Positions 46,841 to 58,080 of a stretch of 64,000 nucleotides of DNA are shown here, one piece after another. The translations under genes were made by a program, and so were the position numbers. This DNA comes from Cryptomeria japonica (lineage: Eukaryota > Streptophyta > Pinopsida > Cupressales > Cupressaceae), in the NCBI RefSeq assembly GCF_030272615.1, contig NC_081410.1:573201241-573265240 (forward strand). Reading direction: 5' to 3'. Numbering within the stretch: the first letter of the stretch is position 1; each line of letters opens with the position of its first letter. The notes under the pieces were generated by a model. The model worked only from the letters and a program-made list of their open reading frames with translations. It searched no databases and was not told the DNA's origin.

Positions 46841-46949
46841 GAAGAACGCAAATCCTGATCGATAGTTGGTAACTGAAACTGAGCACAATATAGCAGCTGA
46901 TAAGAAGGAGACCAAACCGATTTGGGTTGAGAAAGAAAAGGAAAAGGAA

Positions 46950-49900
46950 GAATCAAGTCTCATAGTACAGACTGCCTTACAAACTGAAAGGAAAAATCTA
47001 TGGGTTGTAGATAGTGGTTTCTTAGACCATATGACTGGTGATAAAAGAAAATTCATCAAACTTGAAGACTAGAATGGTGGTTCAATAAGGTTTGGAGACA
47101 ACTCTTCCATCAAAATAAAGAGAAAAGGCACTCTAAGAATTGATGGAAAATTTAAGGCACATGGTGTATATTATGTGGAAGACCTTAAGCATAATGTGTT
47201 GAGTGTGAGTCAGATGTGTGACAAAGGTTACAAATTCACCTTTGACTCAACCGGTTGCTAGATAAAGAAAGATAGTACCTGTCAAGTTATGGCAAAAGGA
47301 AAAAGAACATATGGAAACGTTTATAATATGAAGGGATGCTATGAGTCCCAATGTATAAAAGGACAAGTAGATGAAAGTTGGTTGTGGCACCTAAGATTAG
47401 GCCACATAAACTTTGATAACCTAGTGGCATTAAGCAAAAAGGGGTGTATGAGAAATATTCCACCCATCATCAAACTGGTAAGCACATTTTGTGATGAATG
47501 TGTAAAAGGTAAGCAAACCAAAGTGAGCTTCAGGACAAAAGAGAACAACACCTCAAGACCACTTGAAATTGTGCATACAGATCTGTGTGGTCCAACTAGA
47601 ACAAGAGTACTTGCAGGTGAAAGATACTTTATGCTCTTCATTGATGACTACTCAAGAATGACATGGGTCACCTTCTTGCAAGATAAATCACAAGCATTTG
47701 AAAGATTCAAGATCTTTTGAAAGATGGTGGAGAAAGAAAGTAGGTATAGGTTAAAATGCCTAAGATCAGATAGGGGTGGAGAGTTTACTTCAAATGAGTT
47801 TGAAGATTATTGTGAAAAGCATGGAATTAGAAGGCAATACTCAGCTCCTAGGACACCATAGCAAAATGGTGTGGTAGAAAGAAAGAATAGGACAATCAAG
47901 GAGATGGCTAGAATCATATTAAATGAGGCCAAACTACCAGACACATATTGGAAAGAAGTTGTTCATACTGTTGCATATACTTTGAATCGGGTTCAATTAA
48001 GAACAAACAGTAGAATGACACCTTATGAGGTGGTATAATCAGAAGCCTTTGGTCAAATACTTCAAAGTATTTGGAAGCAAGTGCCTTATCAAGAAAGACA
48101 TGGATGGTCTAGGAAGTTTTGACACTAGGAGTGATGAAAGAATCTTCCTTGGTTACTCATCTAACAACAAGGCCTACAAATGCTACAACAAAAGACTAAG
48201 AAGAGTCGTTGAGAGTGTGCATGTAAGAGTTGATGAGGATATGCACAAAGGATGTCAACCAAAGATCAACTGGCATGATAAATTCAATGATGAAGATGAT
48301 GAAGCTCAATCAGACATTGAACCAGAGGAAGCATACAAGAAGGCCCCCAATTGGTATGTATAGATGAATCACCTAGAAGAGAAAATTCTGGGAAATAAGA
48401 GTGATGGTGTGTAGACTAGAAGAAGAATTGCTTATAATGACGACCAAGTCAAACTCTGCCTCATGAGTGAAGGTGAACCCAAAACATTCAATGAGGCAAG
48501 CAAAATACAAGAATGGATGGATGCCATGGAAGAAGAACTGCAATAGATTGAGAAGAACAAGACTTGGGAGTTAGTCCCTAGACCGAAAGACAAGAATATC
48601 ATTGGCACTAAATGGGTCTACCAAAATAAGATGAATGAAGAAGGTAAGATTGTTAGGCATAAAGCTAGACTAGTAGACAAAGGATACTCTCAACTAGAGG
48701 GGATTGACTTTGAAGAAACATTTGCACTGGTAGCTAGATTAGAAGCAATTAGAATGTTTCAAGCCTACTCTTCCTACAAGGGTTATAAAGTATACCAAAT
48801 GGATGTTAAATCTACCTTCCTAAATGCAAATTTGGAAGAAGTGTACATGGACCAATCAGAAGGGTTTCTGCTACATGATGTGAGACATTTATGTGCCAGT
48901 TGAAGAAGGCCTTGTATGGTCTAAAGAAAGCTCCTAGAGAATGGTACTCAAGACTAGATCAGTATCTGAAGGAGCAGGGGTTCAAAAAGGGAAATGTTGA
49001 TAGCAATTTGTACATAAAGAAAGATGAGAACCACATGATCATTATGGTTGTGTATGTAAATGACATTATCTTTGGAGGCAACAAGGACACCCTCTACAAA
49101 GAATTTTCTGATCAGATGCAGTCATAATTTGAGATGTCAATGCTTGGTGAATTGACTTACTTCCTTGGTTTGCATATATTACAATAAGATAAAGGAATCT
49201 TTATCTCACAAATCAAGTATGCAAAGGAGATGTTGAAGAAATTCCAACTGAAAGATTGTAAACCGGTAACTACCCCCATGGTGACCGGTAGTAAATTGAG
49301 CAAGAATGATGAATCACTAATGGTGGATCAAAATCTATACAGATCCATGATAGACAGTCTACTATATCTAACTGCTTCAAGACCGGATATAGTTCAGGCA
49401 GTATGCATGGTGGCTAGATTCCAAGCTGCACTAAAGTAGTCACATATGAATGTTGTTAGAAGAATATTTAGGTACCTATAAGGGATGCTCAAGTATGGCT
49501 TGTGGTATCCTAAACAAGGAGATTTTACCTTGGAAGCATACATTGATGCTGATTGGGAAGGTTGCATTTATGATTAAAAGAGCATAAGTGGTGGTGCATT
49601 CTTTCTAGGTGGTCAGTTGGTCTCATGGCATAGAAAGAAGCAAGACTCAATGTCTCTATCTACTATTGAAGCTAAATACATTGCTGCTCTCAGGTGCTTT
49701 GGATGAAGAAGACTCTCAAAGACATATAGGTAGACATCATTGATCCTATTCTCATCTGGTGTGACAATTCGAGTGAAATCAACATAGCAAAGAATCCAGT
49801 CATGCATTCTAGAACAAATCACATTTCTATCAAGTATCACTTTCTCAGAGAGAAGGTTGAAGGATAGGAGGTAAGGATGGATTATGTCCTTATTGAAGAA

Positions 49901-49985
49901 CAAGTAGCAGACACTTTCACGAAACCTTTATCGGTAAGCATTTTTTAGTACCTTCGACACAAGTTGGGAGTTGTGTCATCTGTCT
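46950..49985 (+). pseudogene. Copia-3 pol (protease, integrase, RT, RNase H), broken
   Basis: Protease has WVVDSGFLDHMTGD (D-S-G at 47010-47018). Integrase (47289 to about 48035) shows WLWHLRLGHINFDN, CDECVKGKQ, HTDLCGPTR, LRSDRGGEFTS and NGVVERKNRT. Its zinc finger and acidic residues are intact, but TGA (47718) and a TAG in place of Gln before NGVVER break it. Reverse transcriptase (48631-49440) has [14 protein letters not shown] and ALYGLKKAPREWYSRLDQYL. The active site reads VVYVNDIIFGG, so one Asp of the YVDD box is Asn. RNase H (about 49450-49970) has YIDADWEG and LSTIEAKYIA and ends DTFTKPLS, with a deletion near 49690. About a dozen stops or shifts are needed to read it. Confidence 0.93.
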
Positions 49986-50004
49986 AGGAAGGCTTCATGT
50001 GGTT

Positions 50005-50152
50005 CAGGGGGAGTTGGTAGTGGTCAAAGGGGGAGCTTGGTGTGGATCAAAGGGGGAGTGCATAGTACCCTTTGTCACTGTGTTAAAGGGGGAGAAATGT
50101 CTTGGTATGAAGTGTCTTGTGAGAAGTTGACATCAATGCCAAAGGGGGAGAT
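50005..50152 (+). promoter_or_regulatory. Copia-3 polypurine tract cluster
   Basis: Five copies of a CAAAGGGGGAG-like run lie at 50005-50013, 50025-50035, 50048-50058, 50085-50094 and 50141-50152. The last abuts the 3' LTR and would prime plus-strand synthesis. Repeated polypurine tracts at this place are a reported Sirevirus trait. Confidence 0.85.
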
Positions 50153-51775
50153 TGTTGGCATTTTGACATTAAGTTGTCATTGATGTCAACTGGTATGATG
50201 ACAATTCACATAAGAGTGAGAAGGCAAAATGAAAACTTACTGGTAAGGCATAAACCAGGATGAAGGTTGTGTATGTGTTAACATGTTGAGCAATAAACCG
50301 ATCTGGTAGTTGGCTGCCTATTTGTGATGAAGATGCAGAATGTTAAAGTTATCACAAACCACTAGAGGTGAAGATGTGTTATCAATATAGTGTGCATAGC
50401 CAGTTGGCAAAAGAAGAAGGCCTTACTAGTAAAGGTGTGTACTAGTATGAGTTTGTTGAATGTTCAAGTTTGAATTGAGTGTGTGTCAATGAGTAGAGTG
50501 TTTGATCATGGTGATGCCATTTGGAGCCGAGGTGGAAAATATGTAGAGGTTGATAAAACCACCATCAACACAATTGGTGAAATTGTTAGTCGACATAAAT
50601 GTAACAACCACAAATCACGAGATTGCAACTAACTAATGTGGCTCGAGGCAGAAAGGATTATAGAGGAAGATCAGGGAGTAGTTGGCTCCTAGATCAATGC
50701 AAAGTAAATCTGATTCAAGAAGACCTCGAAAAGGAAACAGCTGAAGTGTTTTATGAGTCGTCAGATTTCAAGGCTGGAAATCTTGTTCAAGATTGCTATC
50801 CTTAGCAAGTATGCATTGGGGAATAGAAAGAGTGTATAGATACATCCTTGGAGTACAAGTGATCAATCCAAGATAGACTGGATTGGATCTCATGAAAATT
50901 ATGTCGAGAAGAGGAAACCCTAACCGCCCTGAATTTGAAATGCTCTTTGGTACAAAATCACGGGATATAGAGGTGAGCTCGAGACATAGTAAATTGATGC
51001 TATAGAGAAGAGGAAGAGAAAAGAGATTAAGGGAAAGATAATAATTTCTATCCTTAGAAATTATTCTAAGAGAGCTACAGAGTAAGTGAACAAGCATATT
51101 GGTGAGAGGGTTCTACCGGTAGTGATTGAGTACCGGGATAACTGTAGTTTCATTGTTAAGCTAAACTAGCAAGGTGTGGCAGAGCTGACAACATCCAAGT
51201 GTGACACAGTGTGTTGAGAGACTATGAGAGAGTGAGAGAGATCATAGAGATCAAGAATCAGAGAAGGTAATCTCACAACCGGTAGTGTGAGATTTAGTGG
51301 AGGAGAAAAGACTGTCAACTGGCAGTGAGTTATTTGATCAAAGAGTTTTAGAATTCATTTGCAACAAGAAGCCTTAATTATATTCAACTAGTATTTCAAT
51401 AGACATCACCAAGTTGAAGCTTGGTGTAGGGGTGGGTTCTCCTTTGGTTGGTGCCCTAAAAAGTGAAGGGGTTGGTGCTCCTTGGGTTGGTGCCCTAAAT
51501 ATTTATAATTTAGTGTTTTACCTATGAGGATGGATTGGAGCAGTAGTCTCCAACAACTTTTCTCACTGAGGTTTTTCCCACATTGGGTATTCCTCATAAA
51601 TCTGCTGTTGAGAGTTACATTTGTGTGATTGATCTCTTTGGCTTTCCTTCTTTCTCTACCAGTTTGATTGTTTAGTGTTTAAGTGGATAACTAATATTCT
51701 GAAGTAAATTTGAAATTCAAATAGTTTAGGAGCCATTGATTCACCCCCCCTCTCAGTGGTACTCTATGTTCAACA
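50153..51775 (+). repeat. Copia-3 3' LTR
   Basis: 1623 bp, starting TGTTGGCATTTTG and ending TTCAACA. It is collinear with 43088-44710 at roughly 90 percent identity by eye. Confidence 0.93.
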
Positions 51776-52759
51776 AAAACCATGGTGGAAAGCCTACCCA
51801 CAGTTAGAAAATAACTCTACAGTAAGTATGTGATTACAAATTGAGGGGCCTACACTTGCAGGAAGGCCAATAGCCTAGAGTACACTTCTCATTACAAAAG
51901 GAGTCTTGTAGACTACATAAAAATCCAGACTACAACTCGAAAGGAAGAATGAACTACAATAATAGCATCTCCTATGCCTAAGTATAGTTCTAGTTAATCT
52001 CAATACTAGAGGTCTTAAACCTCTTACATAAATCCAACTTGATCACCTATGATCAACTAAATCCTTTGCATGAATGATTATTACATTATTTGCTTGCATG
52101 CCATGATCTACAATGAGATCATACACATATATATACAAACCCTAGACCTTAAAAAATTAGGTTGGTCACCCAGAGAATAAAAAATATTACATAATTATAA
52201 AACATGTCGGCCCGAGGCCAAAAAAATATCATCCAACCCATAAGTCATCCCAGAAACACATCGAGAAGTCCTGACAACACGTTACATTAAGCCGGTCCAT
52301 AACCTAGATAGCACCGAACCCAATTTAGGTCCACACACACTAAAGAAATGATCCCAATCATTCAAGGCTCAAACATGATCACCATCAACATCCTAAATCC
52401 CTTATAGAAGCCACACCAACACCACTTATGTATAATATCAAAAGATCTTCAACAAAGCTCTGCTAGTGAAACCCTCACCGGATCAATAAGCCAGGCTTAC
52501 CATCATATAAGACAACATCCAATCACCAAATCAATACCCATTGACTAAACATATATTTGAGTAGCATGAATAGTAGATCTAACCCAATTCCATAAGACAA
52601 AACATACTAAATTATATCAGATCAACATGATGTAACCAATTAGAAACCAATCATCCTACCAAGACCAACTAGATATCGGTAAGTAGCCAAAGTAGCCAGT
52701 GTTGACATCAATGAAAAAAAACCAATGCAAAACATAATAAATCAAGTCAATACCATTCA
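51776..52759 (-). repeat. Copia-2 5' LTR, second part
   Basis: It resumes AAAACCATGGTGG right after Copia-3 and matches 37284-38243. The last 25 bp have diverged, so the boundary with T is approximate. Confidence 0.88.
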
Positions 52760-54237
52760 TGTTTCTAGTAATTAGAATCCTAAATCCAAGGAACCTCCCA
52801 ATATCCTAAAAGTCGCAAAATACATATGTGAAAGAGATGCTATGGAAGGACAATTAGAACAAAAATATGGTTCCAAAATACATCAAACATTTAATGCTTG
52901 TGTAAAAAATAAATAACTCAATGTTATTCTCACTTCTGTTTCTTCCCCCTCTCACCCTAAGAATAACATTGGTAAGGATCTTTTTGAGAAAATCTATTGC
53001 ATCTTAGCAAAGATCTCCCTTTGGGACTTGACTAAAACTTCCCCTTCATACCACAGGCTGATCCAAGAAGCCTTTCACAAAATGGTTCCTCATCCTTCTT
53101 CTAAACCAAATGATATCACATTCTCACAAGATGAAATTCCTTCTATAGAGGTTAGAAATAGAGATGATCCCCTTATGATTACTCCTCACATTTATAATAA
53201 AAACATAAAAGGTACATTAATTGATAATGGGTCAACACTTAACATTTGTTGTGTTGACTTATTAGACAAGATAAGTTACAATCATTCTTCTATTCAAGAT
53301 GTTCCTCTTTGTGTTCATGGCTTTGATAATGTTCCTAGAGAGACACTTGGTATAGTCATATTACCTATTAAAGGAGGACTTGTGAATTTACCTACTTCTA
53401 TTCATGTCATGCCCAACCATCTTAATTATAACCGTCTTCTAGGTAGACCATGGATTCATGCTATGAAAGAAGTCCCTTCTACTCTTCATTGCACAATCAA
53501 ATTCATATATCACAATGAACTTCACACAATCAAGGCTGATCCTAATCCTTATGATGTTGTTCATGAAGAAGTAGGATGCCTTTCTCCCTTTAATACTATG
53601 ATTCCTTTAGTAACACAATATCCTATTAATGATGTCTCCTTAACAAATAATTGGGGTACATTAGAAGTTATGCCTTTCATCAATGGGTATAAAATCCATT
53701 AATCTATGAAGGAAGCCTTGAAGGATCTTTGTGTGTCATTTATCCAAACTTCTTCTAAATCAATTTCAACCTCCCCTTCCAATACATGTCTTAATGATGA
53801 TGAGGTATCTTTAGATTTTGATACTAGGAATGAATCCTCTCGTCTAGACATTTAAACATCTATGCATAGACATAATGGATATGATTTAGGATGTGTGCAA
53901 ACTATTTTTGATGGTCATGAGAAATATACACCACACTTTTCCCAAGAGGATCTATGTTTCCAAAGTCCTCCTTTGTCGACATCCCCTCCTCCATTATTTA
54001 ATACATATATGTCTTCTTACAAATTCTCATTACAACAAGAGAGTATGTTGTGTAATATTATTAAAGTCAACTTGATTACTCTCCCTTTAAGAAACCAAAG
54101 AAAAAATCATAAGAAAAGTAAACATGATTCTTCTTTTTGCAAGTATCATCAAATCCCTGGCCATGCCACTAATGAATGTCATTATTTAGCGGATAAAATT
54201 CAACAACTTATTGTAACTAGTACCATTTAAATACTAG
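52757..54237 (+). pseudogene. Element T aspartic protease and zinc-knuckle-like region
   Basis: A plus-strand frame reads SKEPPNILKVAKYICERDAM, then after a stop the 224-codon frame 53028-53702. The latter has LIDNGSTLNICCVDLL, where D-N-G (from 53223) sits at the retropepsin catalytic triplet. It continues GFDNVPRETLGIVILPI and NRLLGRPWIHAMKEVPSTLH, the conserved flap and C-terminal motifs of plant gypsy proteases of the Tat/Ogre type. After more stops, the 122-codon frame 53862-54230 ends with CKYHQIPGHATNEC (54138-54179), a C-x2-H-x4-H-x4-C zinc-knuckle-like motif, followed by HYLADKIQQLI. In usual gag-pol order the zinc motif precedes the protease; here it follows. No reverse transcriptase comes after it. 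Stops at about 52772, 52912, 53701 and 53853 make this copy non-functional. Confidence 0.75.
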
Positions 54238-56174
54238 ATGACAATGATTTGGACTCTCATATTTTTCCTTTTACATAACATTTAAGATCCTATTATGTTG
54301 CTCCTCATTATGTGACATTGGGAGCTTTCTTATTGGGGGCTCATTATCATTCATGATGGTACAATTTCAAGTGCAATCATACTTTGGTAGCAACATAATA
54401 GTATTTTTATTCTTGTCTCCATTCTTGGGGGGAAAGAATGGCCTTTCAATCACCCTTTCTCACTTTCCCGTTGTGAAGTAGGGACTTTATTAAGGACCAC
54501 TTATCGGTTGTGGAGGTGTATATTCCTATTGAGGATCTCCTTCCTCTTATTGGAACAAGTATCCCTAATAAAGATCTTATCCTTTCCTTTTAAGTGCATA
54601 TACTTAATTGGACCTCTTCCTTGGTGTTGAAAGTCTATAATCATTCATCAAATTCTTCTCTTTATTGAGTAGTATCTTTTATAATGAACCCTTCTATATT
54701 GTGATATGTATACCTACTAAGGATCTTTTGCTTATTTAAGAAGAGTGTTCCTTTTATAGATGATCTCTCTTTTGTGTCCTTGTATCCATGCTTGAGGGGA
54801 AATAATAGTGTTTCATCTATCTCTTTTTCTAAAGATTTCCTTCTTCCTTTGTTGAGTTGCATCTTTCATAATTTGATTTCATTTCTTATAAGTGTGTGTG
54901 AATTCCTTGTTTGAAATGGTGCATCTTTTAAGAACAATCTCTCCTTAGTGAAAGTGTGCAATCCTAAGAATACACTTTGCAGAAGGTGTGTATTCTTAGT
55001 CCTCTTATACTTCCAAGATGTCATCTTTATTAAGGATCTCCTCTCCTCTTGGAGGTAGATATCTTTATGCAAATATCTCTTCATCATTTTTTTAATCACA
55101 CATCCCTCAAAAGGATCCCTTTACATTTGTTGCAAGATATCTCTTGTACTATTATCTCTTTCTTTCTTAGAGAAATAAAGCCTACTCAAGATTCTTTCTT
55201 TCTAGCTTGGAATGCATGCATTATTAACTAGCAAATATCTCCTTGGTGTTGAAGGTGGGTATTCTTGTTTCTATCTTCCTTAAGATATCAACATAGGACT
55301 ATGTTGACATCTTAAGGAGGGGGGAATATATGTGGCCTCCTTGTTGCATTTTTGACTATCAATTATCAATATATGATTGTTGCATACTCATGTTTCATCC
55401 CTATTTTGTCCATCATTCACAGGATTATTTCATCCTCATGCATAATCCTCATTTCATTCATCAATATGGGATTGTTGTGTTCTCATGCTTCATCCTCATT
55501 TTATGCAGTATTACATGTCTTAAACAGGTTGAAGCACACTAAAAAATAGAGCAAAGAATCTTACACAAGGTTCTATACACTTGAAACTAGACATCAGTTA
55601 CACACATGCACAAGGATGGGTGGAACTAGCTAAAAATAAATAGACTATTCTTGCTCTCCTCCCCACATGGATCACCTAGATGAAAACATCTAGGGTCAAG
55701 TAGTCCATGCCCTCTCTCATCATTCTTCTCATGGATCTCCTTGATAAACACATCTAGGATGTGTTCATGTTCTCTCTTCTTCCTCTCATGAACTCATAGC
55801 TTTGTTATTGATAGTTCATGGATTATTCTTTCTTTCCTATTTTATGTGATCGCTTGTGTTCATGAGATGGCATTTTTTTCAAGAATGATATTAGTTGTTG
55901 AGACATTTTGATATCAAGGTCTCTTTGGCTAGTTGACTTGAGACTTGTTTTGGTATTTAGCTATTGTTGTGTTTTTTTAATCTTTATTTGTCTTTTCAGT
56001 TCCTATTTTGTGAGCTCTTTCATATGTTTGAGTGAGTTAAATCCTAATATTGGGGGCTTGGTTCCTTGAAATTAGCGATATCTTATACTCGTGATTTTTC
56101 TCCACATTCCTCATCTTCTTCAGCTCTCTTCTTCTAATTTACCATGAGTATTTGCATAAGCTCATACTCCCACT
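54238..56174 (+). other. Element T 3' non-coding region
   Basis: Both strands are closed by stops, and I could not read any reverse transcriptase, RNase H or integrase motif. Between 54480 and 55240 a loose unit recurs about seven times, built on AAGGATCTCCTTCCT-like words (for example near 54528, 54566, 54720, 55033 and 55113). A strong hairpin lies at 55277-55318. The stretch ends at the polypurine tract. Confidence 0.55.
55277..55318 (+). repeat. Near-perfect 19-bp inverted repeat (hairpin) in element T
   Basis: The left arm CCTTAAGATATCAACATA (55278-55295) and right arm TATGTTGACATCTTAAGG (55300-55317) pair at 17 of 18 positions around a GGAC loop. One more A-T pair lies outside them. 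A purine run, AGGAGGGGGGAA, follows at once (55315-55326). It could be an RNA stem, an internal priming tract or the scar of a short foldback. Nothing in it looks like a standard plant terminator. Confidence 0.8.
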
Positions 56175-56189
56175 AAAGTGGGGGATAAA
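56175..56189 (+). promoter_or_regulatory. Element T polypurine tract
   Basis: AAAGTGGGGGATAAA lies directly before the 3' LTR. It forms part of a small hairpin, CCCACT-AA-AGTGGG (56169-56182). Confidence 0.72.
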
Positions 56190-56658
56190 TGTAGCATCCT
56201 AAAATTGCACCCCTTGCAATTTTGACCAAATTTGGGGCCCTCCTTAGTGTTTTCATCTTCATGCTTGATCAAGACCTATTTATGCATCTTTTATGCAACC
56301 AAATCTCTTTTTGCATCTTACAAATTATATAACCCTTAAATCCTGGCCAAACTAGGGTAGGACTAGAGCACCATGCCTTGGTACTCCCTAGATAGGACCT
56401 ATTTTGAGGCCTCTCCCCATTGGCCTTATTTAAATTGTGAGCAAGAAATAAATCCCCCATGTCGGCCTATGTCAAAAAATTAAACAATTGATGGTAGGAA
56501 AGTATGTAAGGAGGTTGTCCACTCTCATTTGGATATACAAGCATAAGGCAATAAGGTGGAGATTATCATATGGCAAGAAGACTACATTCAAGCATTCAAG
56601 CATTCAAGCATTCTTCATCACGTTAGCATTGCATGAAGATTACATTGATGAAGTATAG
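56190..56658 (+). repeat. Element T 3' LTR, interrupted
   Basis: It begins TGTAGCATCCTAAAATTGCA and matches 28096-28446 and then 34107-34220. It contains the uninterrupted site AAGGCAATAAGG (about 56540) into which Gypsy-C inserted in the other LTR. From about 56615 similarity weakens but persists (CATTGCATGAAGATTACATT) until another LTR begins at 56659. Confidence 0.78.
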
Positions 56659-57004
56659 TGTTGTCATTGATGTCAATAGAAACCGGTAATGCAGATGTAT
56701 TGCAACCATTAGTGATGTAGTAATGCAACTGGTAGTAAAGCAGTGGAGGAAACCAGTATTGGTATTTGAAGTAGAGTGATCAACTAGTAACCCTAACTAG
56801 TTGATAAGCCAAAACCTAATCAATGGAGCTTGGTGAATCAGTTATGATGATCTATGATCCAATGATGATGAGAGATGAAGATGCCATGTATGAATGATGC
56901 ACACGATGAATTTAAAAGTGGTTTTGGCATGCAAAGATAACCATTTATCTTGGGAATGAGCAAATGCATAGCATGAAGTGGAAAATGCATGATGAGGTAC
57001 AAGA
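56659..57004 (+). mobile_element. Ty1/copia LTR (plus), left part, split by Copia-4
   Basis: It starts TGTTGTCATTGATGTCAATA, much like the Copia-3 LTR start, and contains CCGGTAAT. It breaks off at 57004 with CAAGA, the left copy of the Copia-4 target-site duplication. No coding is seen. Confidence 0.65.
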
Positions 57005-58068
57005 TGCTAGGTCCTAGAGACAACTAAGAGGGGGGGGGTGAATCAGTTGTCCAATAAATTCAACCAAAAATAACTTAACTAAAACTTAATGCTTAATACC
57101 AGTAAACCAAACTTTATGCCAGTAGATAGTCTTAACAGTTAATTGCAATACCGATAAAGATTAATGCATGAAACAGAAAGACAAAAACATCCACAACACA
57201 TAACACCAATGTTTGTATGTGGAAACCCTGTAAGAGGAAAAACCATGGTGGGAAGCCTTACCCACAATCAAATGATACTACTATAGATAGTATGTGTTTA
57301 CAATATGGATTCTGCACATGTAGAAAGGCCAGCTGCCTAGAGCTCACTGCTCAATCACAAAATAAGAGTCACACTGACTACAATTGAATGGTTAAATCTA
57401 ATGATAATATACTACACAAAATAACATTTTCATATGCTAGATTCAGTACCGGTGTAGTTTTGATTGCCTTCACAAAACCCTCCTTCAACCTTCAAATGAT
57501 GTCTGCGTGTATAGATCTTCTTATTTTCGCATATAACTTATTGCAATTCTTCTTCCCAATAGCATATCCATCTTACAAATAAGATCTTACATATATACCA
57601 TAACCTAAGACCAATTGAATAGGTTAGATCATTAAAATATATTACAATAAAATCAATTATAAACAAATCAATATCCAATGCATGATGTTGACTCAATGCA
57701 TTTACAATTATAATAAATCATCTCAATAATATGCCATGCTGATCTAGAATAGATATGACTGCCGATGCTTATCCTGGACCTATTTGTCGGTAACAACAAA
57801 TATGCAAACCCGAATAAATAGCTAACCAAGTCGCCAGAACTAAGTGATAGAATAATGTCTTCAACATAACCAAGTAGTTTCCAAGTCTTTCCAAGTGTCG
57901 GTGAACAATATAATCTGCCGGTGAACCAAATACCAGTGTTTTGCATAAGTCTCTGTCTTGCCAGTGAACATAACCAAAATCTCCAAGTGCTGATAAGTGT
58001 TGACAAGTAATGGTAGGTGTTGACATCAAAGAAAAAACCATATCAACATATCCAAAATACCAACAATC
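57005..58068 (-). repeat. Copia-4 3' LTR
   Basis: 1064 bp; starts TGCTAGGTCC and ends ATACCAACA on the plus strand. The start has a T-to-C change relative to TGTTAGGTCC in the other LTR. Confidence 0.94.
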
Positions 58069-58080
58069 TCCCCCTTTGGC
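58069..58080 (-). promoter_or_regulatory. Copia-4 polypurine tract
   Basis: On the minus strand AAAGGGGGAGAT abuts the 3' LTR. Further runs occur at about 58206-58213, 58255-58263 and 58332-58338. Confidence 0.82.

Larger units (their letters stand above)
43088..51775 (+). mobile_element. Copia-3: full-length Sirevirus-like Ty1/copia element with two 1623-bp LTRs
   Basis: The element is 8688 bp long and reads on the plus strand, inside the 5' LTR of Copia-2. Both LTRs run TGTTGGCATTTTG to TTCAACA and have equal length. Flanks are AAAAT on the left and AAAAC on the right. The uninterrupted Copia-2 LTR reads GGGAAAAACC at this point, which fits a 5-bp duplication AAAAC with one C-to-T change. 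Gag is long, with a coiled coil and four zinc knuckles, and several polypurine tracts precede the 3' LTR. Both are features of the Sirevirus (Maximus/SIRE) lineage. Stops and lost residues make it inactive. Confidence 0.93.
37049..52759 (-). mobile_element. Copia-2: Ty1/copia element, 5' LTR split by Copia-3
   Basis: LTRs at 37049-38243 and at 42844-43087 plus 51776-52759 flank minus-strand gag and pol of the same family as Copia-1 and Copia-4. The primer site (one mismatch to initiator tRNA-Met) and polypurine tract are in place. The element interrupts the plus-strand coding region of T. I see no convincing target-site duplication (CATTG before 37049). The right end is eroded, so the last base is uncertain by about 20 bp. 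Pol keeps several long frames but has stops throughout. Confidence 0.9.
28096..56658 (+). mobile_element. Element T: large gypsy-related element coding protease and zinc knuckle only; interrupted by Gypsy-C, Copia-2 and Copia-3
   Basis: Matching LTR starts (TGTAGCGTCC at 28096 and TGTAGCATCC at 56190) enclose a plus-strand interior: a leader of about 2 kb, a gag-like region (36182-37048), a protease and zinc-knuckle-like region (52757-54237), a non-coding 3' region and a polypurine tract. After removing the insertions at 28447-34106 and 37049-52759, T is about 7.2 kb. No reverse transcriptase, RNase H or integrase is visible. The protease resembles those of non-chromoviral plant gypsy elements of the Tat/Ogre type. 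T could be a non-autonomous family in the manner of TR-GAG elements, or a deleted autonomous one. Its 3' LTR is itself interrupted at about 56658. Confidence 0.7.

Noticed and set aside
46866-47072. Possible separate small gene with TETEHNIAADKKETKP
   Set aside because: It is the gag to protease linker of Copia-3, continuing into the VVDSG protease motif.
49971-50183. Plus-strand frame of 70 codons at the end of Copia-3
   Set aside because: It spans the polypurine tract cluster and the LTR start, so it is a chance frame through non-coding element sequence. No envelope-like gene is visible.
55331-55560. TGTGGCCTCC after a G-rich run as the start of the T 3' LTR
   Set aside because: The 5' LTR of T starts TGTAGCGTCC and aligns along its length with 56190, not with 55331. 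The latter stays in the internal region.
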